Positions 1 to 10,500 of a stretch of 64,000 nucleotides of DNA are shown here, one piece after another (within the stretch, counting starts at the first letter, position 1; each line of letters begins with the position of its first letter). The notes beneath the pieces are model-generated. The model was not told where the DNA came from. It saw nothing but the letters and a program-made list of their open reading frames with translations, and did no database searches. The position numbers and the translations under genes are program-made. Source of the stretch: Monosporascus cannonballus (lineage: Eukaryota > Ascomycota > Sordariomycetes > Xylariales); assembly GCA_004154925.1 (NCBI GenBank), contig QJNS01000145.1, positions 1 through 64,000 on the forward strand, read 5' to 3'.

Positions 1-29
<29 letters not shown>
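1..29. repeat. poly-A tract at the window edge
   Basis: An uninterrupted run of 29 A residues opens the window, followed by AT-rich sequence. It could be a simple repeat, the tail of a retroposon, or an artefact at a scaffold edge. The sequence does not decide between these. Confidence 0.8.
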
Positions 30-32
<3 letters not shown>

Positions 33-70
33 CCGGGTTTTTCGAAATGTTAAATTTTTTTTTTACTTTA

Positions 71-1107
71 CAAAAAAAAAACCGAAAAATTACGTATAAA
101 GATATTCGAAAAATAATCGGGTTCAAAATTAACATCCGTTCTATTAAGCATATTATAAAAAAACAGAATTTTCGCAAATAAAAATCTCAAAAAATATTAC
201 TTTTTAAAAAAACAGCAAAAACTAAATATATTTTTATATATTATTAACTTAATTATCTTTAAGATTTGTTATAAGTACGTAACGTTAAAATTAATATGGC
301 TTTTAACTAACGATTTTAGGCTATATTTTCCGACGAATTTCTTTGCCAAAATTCTTTTAGCAACTTAACGGCTTAAGTATTTTATTTTCCGTCTGAAAAA
401 TGGAATAAAAAGTTCGTTAATCTTAAGAATTACGTTAAAGCGAATATATCTATTATGATTTAAGGTGGGATATAGATCGGAACAAATAAGAAAGGGTGCC
501 GTACGCCTCTTATTATTATGCAACGCGACTTAACCCTAAAACCAAACGGTTTTAAACGAAAAATTAACAGTTGGAGTTATCGGATAGTTTTAAGCGAAGG
601 ATTATTACTGATTTATAAGCCTTGGCGTTTTTTCCAACAGGATAACGTTACCATATATGTTTACAAAAAATCCTTAAACTAGTTAATAAATAACGTTGTG
701 GAAGTTTTTCCGGATTAGTTATTATATAGCTTTAATTTTAACCCAATTGAATATATATGGATTATACTTAAAAAAGAACTTAAAAAAGATATTTCCGGAC
801 CTTTGGGAACTTAAAAAGAAAACTGGATATTACTTGTTTTATCGAATATTTGCATAAAGCGTAAAAAGCGATCCCGGACGTTTTTATAATGAAAATTATT
901 ATGTTTATGGAAAAACGGCTGCGGGCTGTTAAGAAAGCTAAAGGTTGGTATATATGGTTTTAAAGCTTAGAAACAGATGAATACAGTACTAGAGCCCGTT
1001 TATTTTTACGATTTTATTTGATTGAAATATTATATGTAAAGTTGTTGATGAATATGGGTGTGGCTAAAAGTTGTGGAGTTGGGCCGGATTATTTTGGCCC
1101 CTCACTG
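71..1107 (+). mobile_element. RIP-degraded Tc1/mariner-type DNA transposon
   Basis: The right end is well defined: a terminal stretch ending ...ggcccctcactg abuts a TA dinucleotide (1108-1109), the target duplicated by Tc1/mariner elements. Read from that end, the inverted terminus begins cagtgaggggccaaaata. A strongly A-enriched match starts at 71 after a TA (69-70), which I take as the RIP-mutated left inverted repeat. The interval is about 1.04 kb, short for this class, so an internal deletion is likely. The transposase remnant is listed separately. The left boundary is much less certain than the right. Confidence 0.55.
420..960 (+). pseudogene. Tc1/mariner transposase relic (DDE domain)
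   Basis: Transposases of this superfamily cut and paste the element using three acidic residues. Two regions are readable on the plus strand. The peptide FFQQDN, with the second catalytic Asp at 641-643, corresponds to the family motif Q-D-N-A. About 35 codons further on, FNPIEYIW places the third acidic residue (Glu) at 749-751, matching the family motif NPIE-x-x-W, followed by ILKKELKK as in family members. Multiple stop codons and AT-biased codons break the frame throughout, so no functional protein can be made. The first catalytic Asp and the N-terminal DNA-binding region are not recognisable. Confidence 0.6.
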
Positions 1108-1109
1108 TA

Positions 1110-1330
1110 TGTGTAATGGTTTAAACGACGCTTAGCAAGGCTCGGAAAATAGTGAACCGGGGGCAAAAATGGTACACCTTGGCACGAGGGGGAGGGGGCT
1201 GGTCGGCCGTTTCGGCCGCATCCGCCTCCCACTATAAATCCCGTAGCTATCTAAGCATGCGAGTCAGAGATAAATGACAACTTCTAGAGCGGTGCACGTA
1301 CTAATACACACCTCCTCCTTTGCACACCTT
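1110..1330. other. short island of normal base composition
   Basis: About 220 bp here is GC-balanced between AT-rich blocks. It contains a perfect hairpin (cggccg, 3-nt loop, cggccg at 1204-1218), a G-rich run just upstream and a TATAAAT at about 1232-1240. No convincing reading frame is present. It may be a fragment of unique sequence or of a promoter or LTR that escaped RIP. Confidence 0.4.
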
Positions 1331-1691
1331 AAATAGTTAGACATTTTAATTTAAAATATAAATAACTTTAAAATTAATGCAGTGTATATTATATAATCTA
1401 ATAGATAAAATGTATGTTAACGCTAAAAGTAAATTTAAATTTAAGTACAACTTTTATAAAATTTACAACATTTAATTTTTAATAATATATATATTATTAA
1501 ATATAAAACTAATTAAAAGAAAAATATAATCTTGAGCTTAAATTTTTATATTTGAAATATATAGATATTTTAGTCATCTTAAACCAATTTATTTATATGA
1601 TATTAATAATAGTTTAAAATCAATAAAATTTAATAATATAATAATATAGTAATATAATATATATATAAATATATATAATGTATTACTACAA
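1331..1691. other. AT-rich gene-free stretch
   Basis: Very AT-rich sequence with TA-rich tracts and no readable motif. It is probably degraded repeat DNA. Confidence 0.5.
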
Positions 1692-2190
1692 TATAACAGC
1701 TAAACGGGCTAACCAATTTTTAAACCTAAGTTGTACGGTTTATGTTGGCAATCTTGTTATAAGAAGCTAAATAATAAAGTAATAACTTATATTTCGAAAT
1801 TCTAAAGGTAATTAGATAAAGTAAAAATTATATTACGAGTTAATATAAGGTATATTTAAGTTCAAGCCATATTTTTCAGGCTACGTCAAATTCATAGAAA
1901 ATTATTATCCAATATAATTTGCACGATAAATACTATATCTAGGATTCTCGAATACGATATATTATAAGCTAGTATAATTTAAATTATGAAAACGAATATA
2001 TATATATGATTATTTTACCACTTTGTATAATTAGGCTTTAAGAATTATAGAGTAAATTCTATTAGGCTATTATATAAATAAACCTATTCCTTTTTAAAAT
2101 CTCTAATATTTTATTTTAAGAGCTATATTTTAATATATTGTTATAGAATTTTTTACAAGTTGTTTTCTTGGTTTGTAATTATATTATAAC
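1692..2190 (-). repeat. RIP-degraded LTR relic with a nested insertion
   Basis: The left end (tataacagctaaacgg) matches the terminal sequence of the Gypsy LTR family found throughout the window, in minus orientation, followed by the family's conserved ...aacctaagttgtacgg... stretch. The match resumes near 1955 (tatattataagctagt...aaattatg). The intervening part, about 1800-1950, is foreign and is itself similar to 31680-31770. The end near 2190 is approximate. It resembles the longer-LTR subfamily seen at 37847-38274. Confidence 0.5.
1855..1950 (+). repeat. dispersed repeat R4, copy 1
   Basis: This segment (starting near taagttcaagccatatttt) aligns with 31680-31770 (taagttaaagccatatttt), with mostly transition differences. 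It interrupts the LTR relic at 1692-2190. The full element it belongs to is not identified. Confidence 0.45.
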
Positions 2191-3271
2191 GTAATAAAAA
2201 AACCAATCGCAAGTATAAAAAGCGAAATAATTTGCCGAAATTTATTATTTCTCATTTTATAAAGTGATTTACTTGTTTTTATTATGTTCGTTAAGGTTTG
2301 TTTTTTTGCCGTACTTCTATTTCGAACCTTTTTCGCTATAAGAAATATATTACGCAAATCTAGAGTCTTTATAACGTTAACAGGCTTTTCACTTTTTAAC
2401 TTAAACGATTTATTTTCAATTATCTTAAGGTACAAATCGAACTTAAAATGGCAAAAAAAAAAGCAAAGCAAACGTAAACCAACATTTACATACTTCGAAA
2501 GCCAAAAAGAATTATAAGTTAATTAGCTAACGCGAATATTATTTTAGTTGTTTTAATTTGTAATAAAGATAAATAAATTTAAATTTTAAAAAAGACAAGT
2601 TAAAAGTACGGTTATTAAGGGCACGTTAATATAAGCCGCCGTTTTCTCAATGAATTTAATATCGAACTTATTAATCAGTTAATTATTAATTAGAATGCCT
2701 TTAGTTCCGTCGATTTTAACTCAATTAGTAAAATGTTTTAAATAAGCGTTAAGCTTTTATAAAAGCGCTTTATAAGTTTTTAGTTTTTTTAAAATCCGAG
2801 TAGTTCTTTTTACTTAACTAGTTATTAAGTAAATCCGTTTTTGTTTCGTATATAGAAAATTTATTTTACTTTATATATATATATTATTATTATTATCTAC
2901 TTTTATAATTTTTCGTTTTATATAAGCCTTAATAATGTCCGCTCTTAACTTAAATAAAGCAATATGAAAAGTTGAATAAAACTTAATCTTAAGTAAATAT
3001 TGTAATAATTAATTATTTTTCGAATTTCGTTTAATTATTTTATATAAATCGATATTCCTATAATCAAATTTTATTCTAGATGTTTTTATTTCAGTGTTAT
3101 TAATAACAAAATAAATTATTTTGTTTTTAACAGCACACTCTTTTAATAATTTCTTATTATGATATTTACTTATTTAATTATTCACCAAGTTAAACTTAGG
3201 TTTTATTTTTTTAATATAACTATTTACATTATTTTAACATGAAATTTTGTAAGATAATGAAATGGAGCGGG
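2191..3271. other. AT-rich gene-free stretch
   Basis: RIP-like AT-rich sequence. The open frames near 2184-2517 are low-complexity, show no family features, and overlap on opposite strands, so I treat them as chance frames. Nothing else is supported. Confidence 0.5.
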
Positions 3272-3541
3272 GTATTACGCCTATGATCATGTTCGGCTAA
3301 TTAGAAAGCTCGAGTTTCGCATATATATTAAGGAGTTCTTTTTCGCCACAATTTCAACCTCTAGATATTACCTACAACTATAATTATTTAACATGTTTTC
3401 TGCTATTTTAGTTATCGAGGTTTAATACTATTAATATAATCGAATAAAACTTTTTATTTCGATAATTTCTTTCTATATTATGATATAAATTATTTATTCG
3501 TATTAATTACAACTAATTCTCTTTTTTTATTCTAATTTATT
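3272..3541. repeat. dispersed repeat R1, copy 1 (LTR-like)
   Basis: A 270-bp block that aligns without obvious gaps to 13492-13761. Both start gtattacgcc and contain shared stretches such as ttcggctaattagaa and the 20-base run that includes ggagttctttttcgccac. Differences are almost all C/T or G/A. It resembles an LTR of a second retroelement family (ancestral start probably TGTTACGCC), but paired copies with a target-site duplication were not found. Confidence 0.55.
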
Positions 3542-6249
3542 TAGTCGTCAAAAAAAGGAAACTGGCTTTAATTAATTTCCGAAATAAGTTTCGATATTTT
3601 CGATTAACATTCGAAAAAGATAAAATCTTAATTAAAAATACAGGTAATCATAATTACGGCTATAAAAATACAAAAATGCATATTGTAGTTTACGAAATTA
3701 CGACAGTAAAAATAGCGGTTAATAACGAAATGATCTCAATATACAATTAATTAAAAGAAATACATAAGGATTAAGGATTTACGAAACCTCGTTCTAGGCA
3801 AAATTTCTAGTTAATCGATTTCGAAAGATTATATGCCAAGACATATACATGTTTAAAGAAATAAACTAATTATCTACGTTCTAACCTGACGATATAATTC
3901 ACGATACGATATATTTTTTATAAATTCTTATCTAATAAAAACGGAATTCGAAGATTTAAAAATTAAATAATAAAGGTAAATTAATTAAGATTAAAAATTA
4001 ACTAATTGTAATTAACTAAAATTAATTACTAAAAACCAACTTATTCGGATTATAAGGACAAAAATACGTTATTAACAACCTATTCATGCTGATTTTAAAT
4101 TAATCAAAAATTAAAATAACGCCGATATAAATAACGATATAAAATGGACTGCCAACGTAAGCAAAAAAAAGGAATAAAGCTGTAAAATCTATAATTTCGA
4201 TTACGAAAAAAGAATTCTAAAAAATCAATATTCTTTAATATAATTTGAAAAATAATACCGATTTATTAAATAATAGATGTAAGAATATTTTCGCCTTAAT
4301 AAGCCGATATCTTGGATAGATCTTATTCAGAAACATTTTTTTAAATTTGCTGATATTAATTAATAAGATTATCTTGGCGGTAAAATTAATAATAAAAGTA
4401 TTAATCGTAAAATTGAAAACAATTAAACCTGGTATTTACCGCTACTAATATGTCGATCAAAAAAAACGAGTTTACGAAAATATAAAAAAAGACAACATCT
4501 TTAGTTTAAATACGAAAATTTCAAAAAATATAGATGAAAATACTAAACGCCTTAAATTCCATTATGTCTATATATTCGAAAAATAACTTTAAATTATTAA
4601 ATTATACTAACGTTGAACTATTATTTTTTAATTAATAAACTTTATTAAAATTTAACCGGTTTATTAAAAGGCCGTCAAAATTATAAAAGATTACGGTATA
4701 ATAAAAGTTATTGCTCCTTCGAAATTTCTTACTGGCCAAAAAGATAAAAGTTTAACGTCGAATATTTTTAATCGTTATCAAATATTTATATCTAAATACG
4801 AAACTGGGGTTAATAATAAACTATATTTAAATAATGCTATTAATTTCCTGAAGCCGGTTATAAAAGTAATCAAAAAACAAATATAAAAATATCGAAACTT
4901 ATTATTAAAATACTTAAAAATTAATAAATTTAGCTTCCTTAAACGTTTTTACAGATTTTTATTAAATTTGTAATACGTATTCCAAAATTTACATTTTTAA
5001 AATCACTTAATTAATATAAATACGAACTTCTGGTAAATATTATAGACAAACTTGCTTTTTTTGTAATATTGTTAGATACGGCCGTTTTTCTAAATTTTCG
5101 CTTTTTTATCATTACGGTTACCAACTGGCTTAAGAAAGTCGACAGGCTATATCGGAAATATAAGCTTATAAAAGCGGAAATAATTAATAAGTTACGTTAT
5201 TAAATAAATAACCTTTTTATAAAAAATCGAATCAAAGTTATTCTTAAAAGTATTACCATGTGAAATAAGGCGATTAAAAACATTTTAAAAATTTTTAAAC
5301 TGCAAAACTTAAAACAAATGCGAATTATTAAAAATCGATTAAAATATTAATGAAGCAGACTTAACGTAATATACCTAATTAAGTTTATAAGTACTATTTG
5401 GAATATGCTATTAAGAATTGCAATATCGTTAAAAACGCCAGGTTTAAAGATAAAACTGCGAATAACGACAAATATATCGAAAGTTTACTAAAGAGATTTT
5501 CAGCTAGTTATTTCGAAAAACTTCTTAATAATTTACTTATAAAGTTCGAGAATTTATATATAACGGCTTATAATATCGCAATAATATTAATTAAAAATTA
5601 GATTTTTAATAAGGCTCTTTTAATTAAATATAAAGGGCGAAAACAACTAGTAAATACGGTTTGCTTTAACTTTAACCAAATAAAAAAAAAATACGATAAT
5701 AAGGTTCTAAATTTTGTCGATAAAATAATCCTACACTTAAGTTTTTTTATCGGCAAAATATAATTAAGTATCGGAAATTACCAATACTTTGCAAAAGTTA
5801 AAAATTACCTAAATATAACAAATTTAAAACTTTAATACCTTTAAGAAAAAAATAAGAAATTGAAAAGCTGCCCGGTTATTACAATATTACGTATTGTTAG
5901 ATTAAAAACCGCTCTAAGTACAATATAATAATGCTAATTTATCGATTAATATAATAAGCTTTTAATTGGACGATTTTAACAAAATAAAATCCTATCATAA
6001 ATAAAATAGTTACAGAAACAATTATCGAAACCGCAAAAAACGATTTGGTAATTCTAAAAAAAACTTGTTAGTTCTGCAATAAGCAAGAAAACGTAATATA
6101 TACGTACAAATTATTTTGGAATATAAAGAAAACCGGTTTAATTTCGCTTAATCATAACTACTATACGATTTTTCTTAGATTTAAAATTAATCGATTTAAT
6201 CCCTTAAATTAACGCGTAAATCACATAATAATATTGTGATGATATGCAC
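3542..6249 (+). other. RIP-degraded coding relic, unclassified
   Basis: This 2.7-kb AT-rich block has no intact gene, but some segments still read as protein-like plus-strand frames, for example near 5095-5400, where a Lys-rich frame containing WLKKVDRLYRKYK is open for many codons. A cysteine-containing segment (CxFCNKQENV) lies near 6070-6110. I do not recognise the family. It follows repeat R1 directly, so it may be the body of the R1 retroelement. Confidence 0.35.
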
Positions 6250-6351
6250 AGCTAGTTCTTATAAGGTGGATTTGGATGCCCAAACCCCAATTAGGGGTTT
6301 GGAATTGCTGATCTTTTGGTCTTGTGGTTAGCGTCGCATCCTCGCTTATCT
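6250..6351 (+). repeat. GC-normal dispersed repeat, copy 1 (SINE-like?)
   Basis: From 6297 to 6351 this matches 27946-28000 closely (both contain tttggaattgctga, ccttttgg or tcttttgg, ttgtgg, tagcg and ctcg), and a looser match extends upstream. It escaped the surrounding AT mutation. The stretch ttgtggttagc resembles a tRNA D-arm/A-box, but no B-box or full cloverleaf is visible. A tRNA-derived SINE head is possible, not shown. Confidence 0.4.
6280..6302. other. perfect 9-bp hairpin
   Basis: ccaaacccc, loop aatta, ggggtttgg: nine base pairs with a five-base loop, immediately before the conserved part of the dispersed repeat. Copy 2 at 27946 lacks an equally perfect hairpin. Confidence 0.7.
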
Positions 6352-6498
6352 CGCAAATATTAAAGCAAAATATATACTTTATCCGTTAATTAATAAATAA
6401 CGTACCTGAGCCATATTAATAAGAACTTATTAAACCTTGTACTAATAAATAGAAAATATATATATCAAATTATTAGGAAATAATTAAAAGCTTATTTT

Positions 6499-6869
6499 TA
6501 TGACGGCTAGGCGGTTTAACCAATTATTAAACCTTAAGTCGACGGGTTTATGTTGGCAGGAGTATCGTAAGAATCTGAGCAATAAATACAGTAACGTATT
6601 ACGTTTCGTAATGCTAAAGGTACCTTAAGTAACGATATTATATTATAAGCTGAAGTTATTTAAATTATAAAATTAATAAACGTATATATTTTTATGTATT
6701 AATTGGATTTTTATTCGATCTCGACGTTATTACAGATCCAATATTATTTGGATTCTGTTGGTTTCATATAAATTTATTTGGATTTTGATGCTAAAAAAGA
6801 TTTAAATTACGTAATTCTTTTTTATAAGTCCAACCGTTTTCGTAGCTGATCTTAAGTTAGGTTATAATA
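6499..6869 (-). repeat. 3' LTR of element A
   Basis: In element orientation the LTR starts TGTTACGACC and ends GTCACA. Here the outer end (tatgacggctaggcgg) is nearly unmutated. The inner end (gttataata, ancestral gtcgtaaca) is RIP-mutated. Confidence 0.88.
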
Positions 6870-7037
6870 CGATCTTCTTTTTCTTAAGATTTTTATCCTT
6901 AAAAATTTTCTTTTTTAGTAAATTATCTTTTTTATTATAGCAGGTTATGTTATTAACCGTAAACCTTATAATTATTTTAATTAAAAAAAAGCTTAAATTT
7001 TTTAGTTATTTATATTATTAAATTTGGTTTTAAAATT

Positions 7038-7550
7038 ATGCCGTATATATTTTATTTTAAAAATAGTATTAAATGTTAAATAATTAAAGAAATTCGTCGT
7101 TATAATAAATATATTAAGAATTATCGTCGTTGCGATAATTCTAACGTTTTAATGGATTTCTTTCGTCGTATTGGGAAGGAAAAAAATCGTTTAAATCGCG
7201 AAAAAATTATTATTAAAAAATGCTTTTACGTTTTTAACAAAAATTAAAAAAGGATTTAATATATAAATAACGTAATATTAATAAAATTATTAATTGCTTT
7301 TTTTGTTTTCGTTATTAAAAAAATTTTTTATGTTAAAAGAATTAAAATTGTTAATTATGGTTTCCAGTTAATAAATAAGCTAAATAAATAGGAGTGTATA
7401 AAGGCGAAAATTCTTTTTTTTGTGCTATTTTTTGATTCCTTTAATTAATTTATTTCTAAGGATTTTAACTAAGGGGCTTTTTTTGGTAACTTCGTTATTG
7501 TTGGTAAAAGTTTTTTAATAGGCGTTAGGTGCCTATAAGATTTTTGGCGA
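7038..7550 (+). pseudogene. antisense accessory ORF of element A (ancestral Zn2Cys6-like plus coiled coil)
   Basis: This lies antisense to gag-pol, between integrase and the 3' LTR. An ATG at 7038 opens a frame reading MPYIFYFKN. The aligned copy in element B reads MPCTFCFEN, so both leading Cys codons here became Tyr (TGY to TAY). Cys13 and Cys32 remain, and Cys22 and Cys25 are Tyr. A charged segment (RIGKEKNRLNREK) then predicts a helix or coiled coil. After further stops, a segment ending INKLNK aligns with the other copies. The conserved order in three elements argues for a former gene. It is inactivated by RIP stops. Confidence 0.55.
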
Positions 7551-7559
7551 GTTCTCAGG

Positions 7560-10500
7560 TATTTTCGGAATCCGGGTATTTTTTTTTATTTAATTAAATA
7601 TTAGGTAAATCTATTTTGCTTTCATATATCGAATATTCTTTCCATTTCGTATGCTTATTTGTTTTTTATTTGTATATCGTTTTATGCCGTATATATTTTA
7701 ATCGTATTCGTTATTAATTCGAATAAAAAAATATAAAAAATTAAATAAAGTTTAACCTTTAATGGAAATTTTAATTAATAATTATTTTTTAAGATTTTCT
7801 TAACGATTTTATATAAACTAATATATTTAAAATCGAATTTTTTATTGGGTTGCTTTATTTGAATATTTTGTATAATAAAGAAAACCATTTTTCCTTTTTC
7901 GAAAATTAATCCTTTTAACCTTTTTTGGTTATAGTATTTATTTATTTAATTCCGTACGAATTTTAGTTCTGTTTTTATTTCCTAATATAATTATCGTAGT
8001 TATTTTGACGTAAAAATTATTTTAATATTAATTGGACCGTCGTTACGTATTTTTTTGTAAATTTTTGGAATAAAACCAAAATTTACGTTCGTAAATATTA
8101 TTTTAATATTTTCGTAATAACTGGAATTATAAGTTAATTATGCGATCGGTAATTTTTTAATTTAATTATTTTTTTCGTAATTAATATAATATCGTAAGTA
8201 AATTTTTAAAGTTTAATTTATTTGTTTTATTTATTTATTTATTTATAATTTAAATATGTTAAATAATTTATGGTTTAAGCTAATTTATGTTATAAGGCCT
8301 TGGTAAAACTTTAATATAAATATTAATTCTTTATTTAATATAAGTTTTATTAATAATTCGTATATATTAAAAACGTATTTAAAGAAATTATATGCCAGTT
8401 ATTTAACGTTTATATCCTTATAATATAATAAAAAATAAGAAAATTTCGTAAATCGGTCGACGATTACGAAAATACTGTTATAATATATTTCCGGAATTAA
8501 AACTTTTAATATAGGAAATTTGATAATAAAATTAAATATAATTAAATATTATAATTATTTTGCAATTAATAATGGCTGTAATTTTTTATATGGTTTGTAT
8601 CGTCGAGCCTTTATTTTAACGCAAATATCGTATTGCCGTATAATTTTTTATACTGTTAATTTTATTTTGGAAAAAAAATATATACGTTAAAATTATTTTA
8701 AAGTTTTGTAAATCCCTGGATATTTATATAACTAATATTTATTTATTTTTCGTATTAAATCCTTTTGGTATTTTTCTGAAATTTGCATTTTATCCGTTTT
8801 TTGGTTTTCTGGGAAATTATCGTTATATTATTAAATTTTCTGGTATATATTATAAGGTACTGCCCGAATCGTCGCAATTTGTCGTAAGTATAAATGTCCT
8901 TTTATGGTGGTATTAAAGATTATATGGTTAACTTTAACTAATTTCTTTTTAAGGTTTGGTCGCCTGTTTAAAGTATTTACTTTACCGTTTTTTAATTTTT
9001 TTTATAAATAATAACGAAATTAAAGTTTGATAATTTTTTTTACATATTTTAATTATCGTTTTATAAGTTCCTTAGTTATGGTAAATTGGGTAAGGTTTTA
9101 ATAATCCGTATAAATTTTAATCTGGTACAAATTTTCCTTTAGGAAATATTTAAATTCCCGAAATGCTATAATAATGGCCATAAAATTTTTATTTGGAATA
9201 CCGTAATTAAATTCGGCTTTTTTAATTTATACGAAAAAAATGCAATAAGATATAATTTGCCTTAATTATTTCGTTATCCAATTATTACGTTTAACGTATA
9301 ATCCGAAATATTGATTTCTAATTTAACGGGGCGGTTTAAATCATATATAATTAATATTGGTTCGTTAATAATTATATCCTTAATATTCTGAAATACGTTT
9401 TCCTTATTTGGCGTCCATTTGAAAATTTTTTTCGTAAGATTTATTAAGGGTATGGTTATTTTGCTAAAGTTTCGAATAAATTTCCTGTAATAATTGGCGA
9501 ATCCAAAGAATATTTATATTTCCTTAACCGTTATTAATATTTGTTATCTTATAATTATAGCGATTTTTTCGAGGTTTATTTTAATATGTCCTAAGGTAAT
9601 AATATATTCTAAATATTTTATTTTTTATATATGGAATTAACTTTTTTTATATTAATAAGTAACTTTACGTTTTATAAAACTTAAAGAATTTTATAAACGT
9701 ATCTTACGTATATTTTTTTATTTTTAAGAAAATGAAAATATCGTTAAAATAATAAATAACGAAAATATCGAAATATTTTCGTAACATATAATTTATTATC
9801 CGTTAAAAGGTTGTTAATACGTTCGTAAATTTTATTAATATAACCAAATATTTAAATAATTCGTATTTTGTTTTGAAAGTTATTATTTATTTGTATTTTC
9901 TTTTAATCCTAATAAGGTTATACTTATTTTTAAGATTAAATGCTATGAATTATTTAATTCTATAAAATCGGTTTTTTATATTTATAATTAGGAATAATAA
10001 TATTCAATTTTTGATAATAATATCGTTTAATTGTTAATAATTAACCACAAGTTATAATTTCCCATTTTTCTTAGGTACGAAAAATATCAGATATTTTATT
10101 AATAATTTTAAAGGTTAAATTTATTTTTTTATAGCCGATTTTCCAGGTATTTTCTAAAAGTACGTAATTCGTTTTTATTAAGGTTATAAATGGGATAAAA
10201 CTTTGTTAAAAATCCTTCCTTAAGGATTATTTTATGATTTTATATATTATATTCTGGTAATTTTATATTAAATTCTTTTTTGAAAAGTTATTCGTATTTA
10301 TAATATTATAATAATATATTAATTAAATTTTCTAATTTTTTATGCTATTATTTTTGTTATTTTAAATCGTTATTTAATTATCTTAATTTCGTTTTAATAA
10401 TAATAACGATACGTTATATTTTTTTAATACCAATTTTTTTCTTATATTTTGTTCCTTTAAATAATAAGGTATTTATTTTATTTTTATGCTTATATTCGTT

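Noticed and set aside
2184..2517. Overlapping open frames of 77 and 95 codons on opposite strands
   Set aside because: Low-complexity AT-rich composition, antisense to each other and without motifs; chance frames in RIP DNA.
6297..6351. Possible functional tRNA gene
   Set aside because: Only a D-arm-like string is present; there is no B-box, acceptor pairing or anticodon loop. Kept as a short dispersed repeat.
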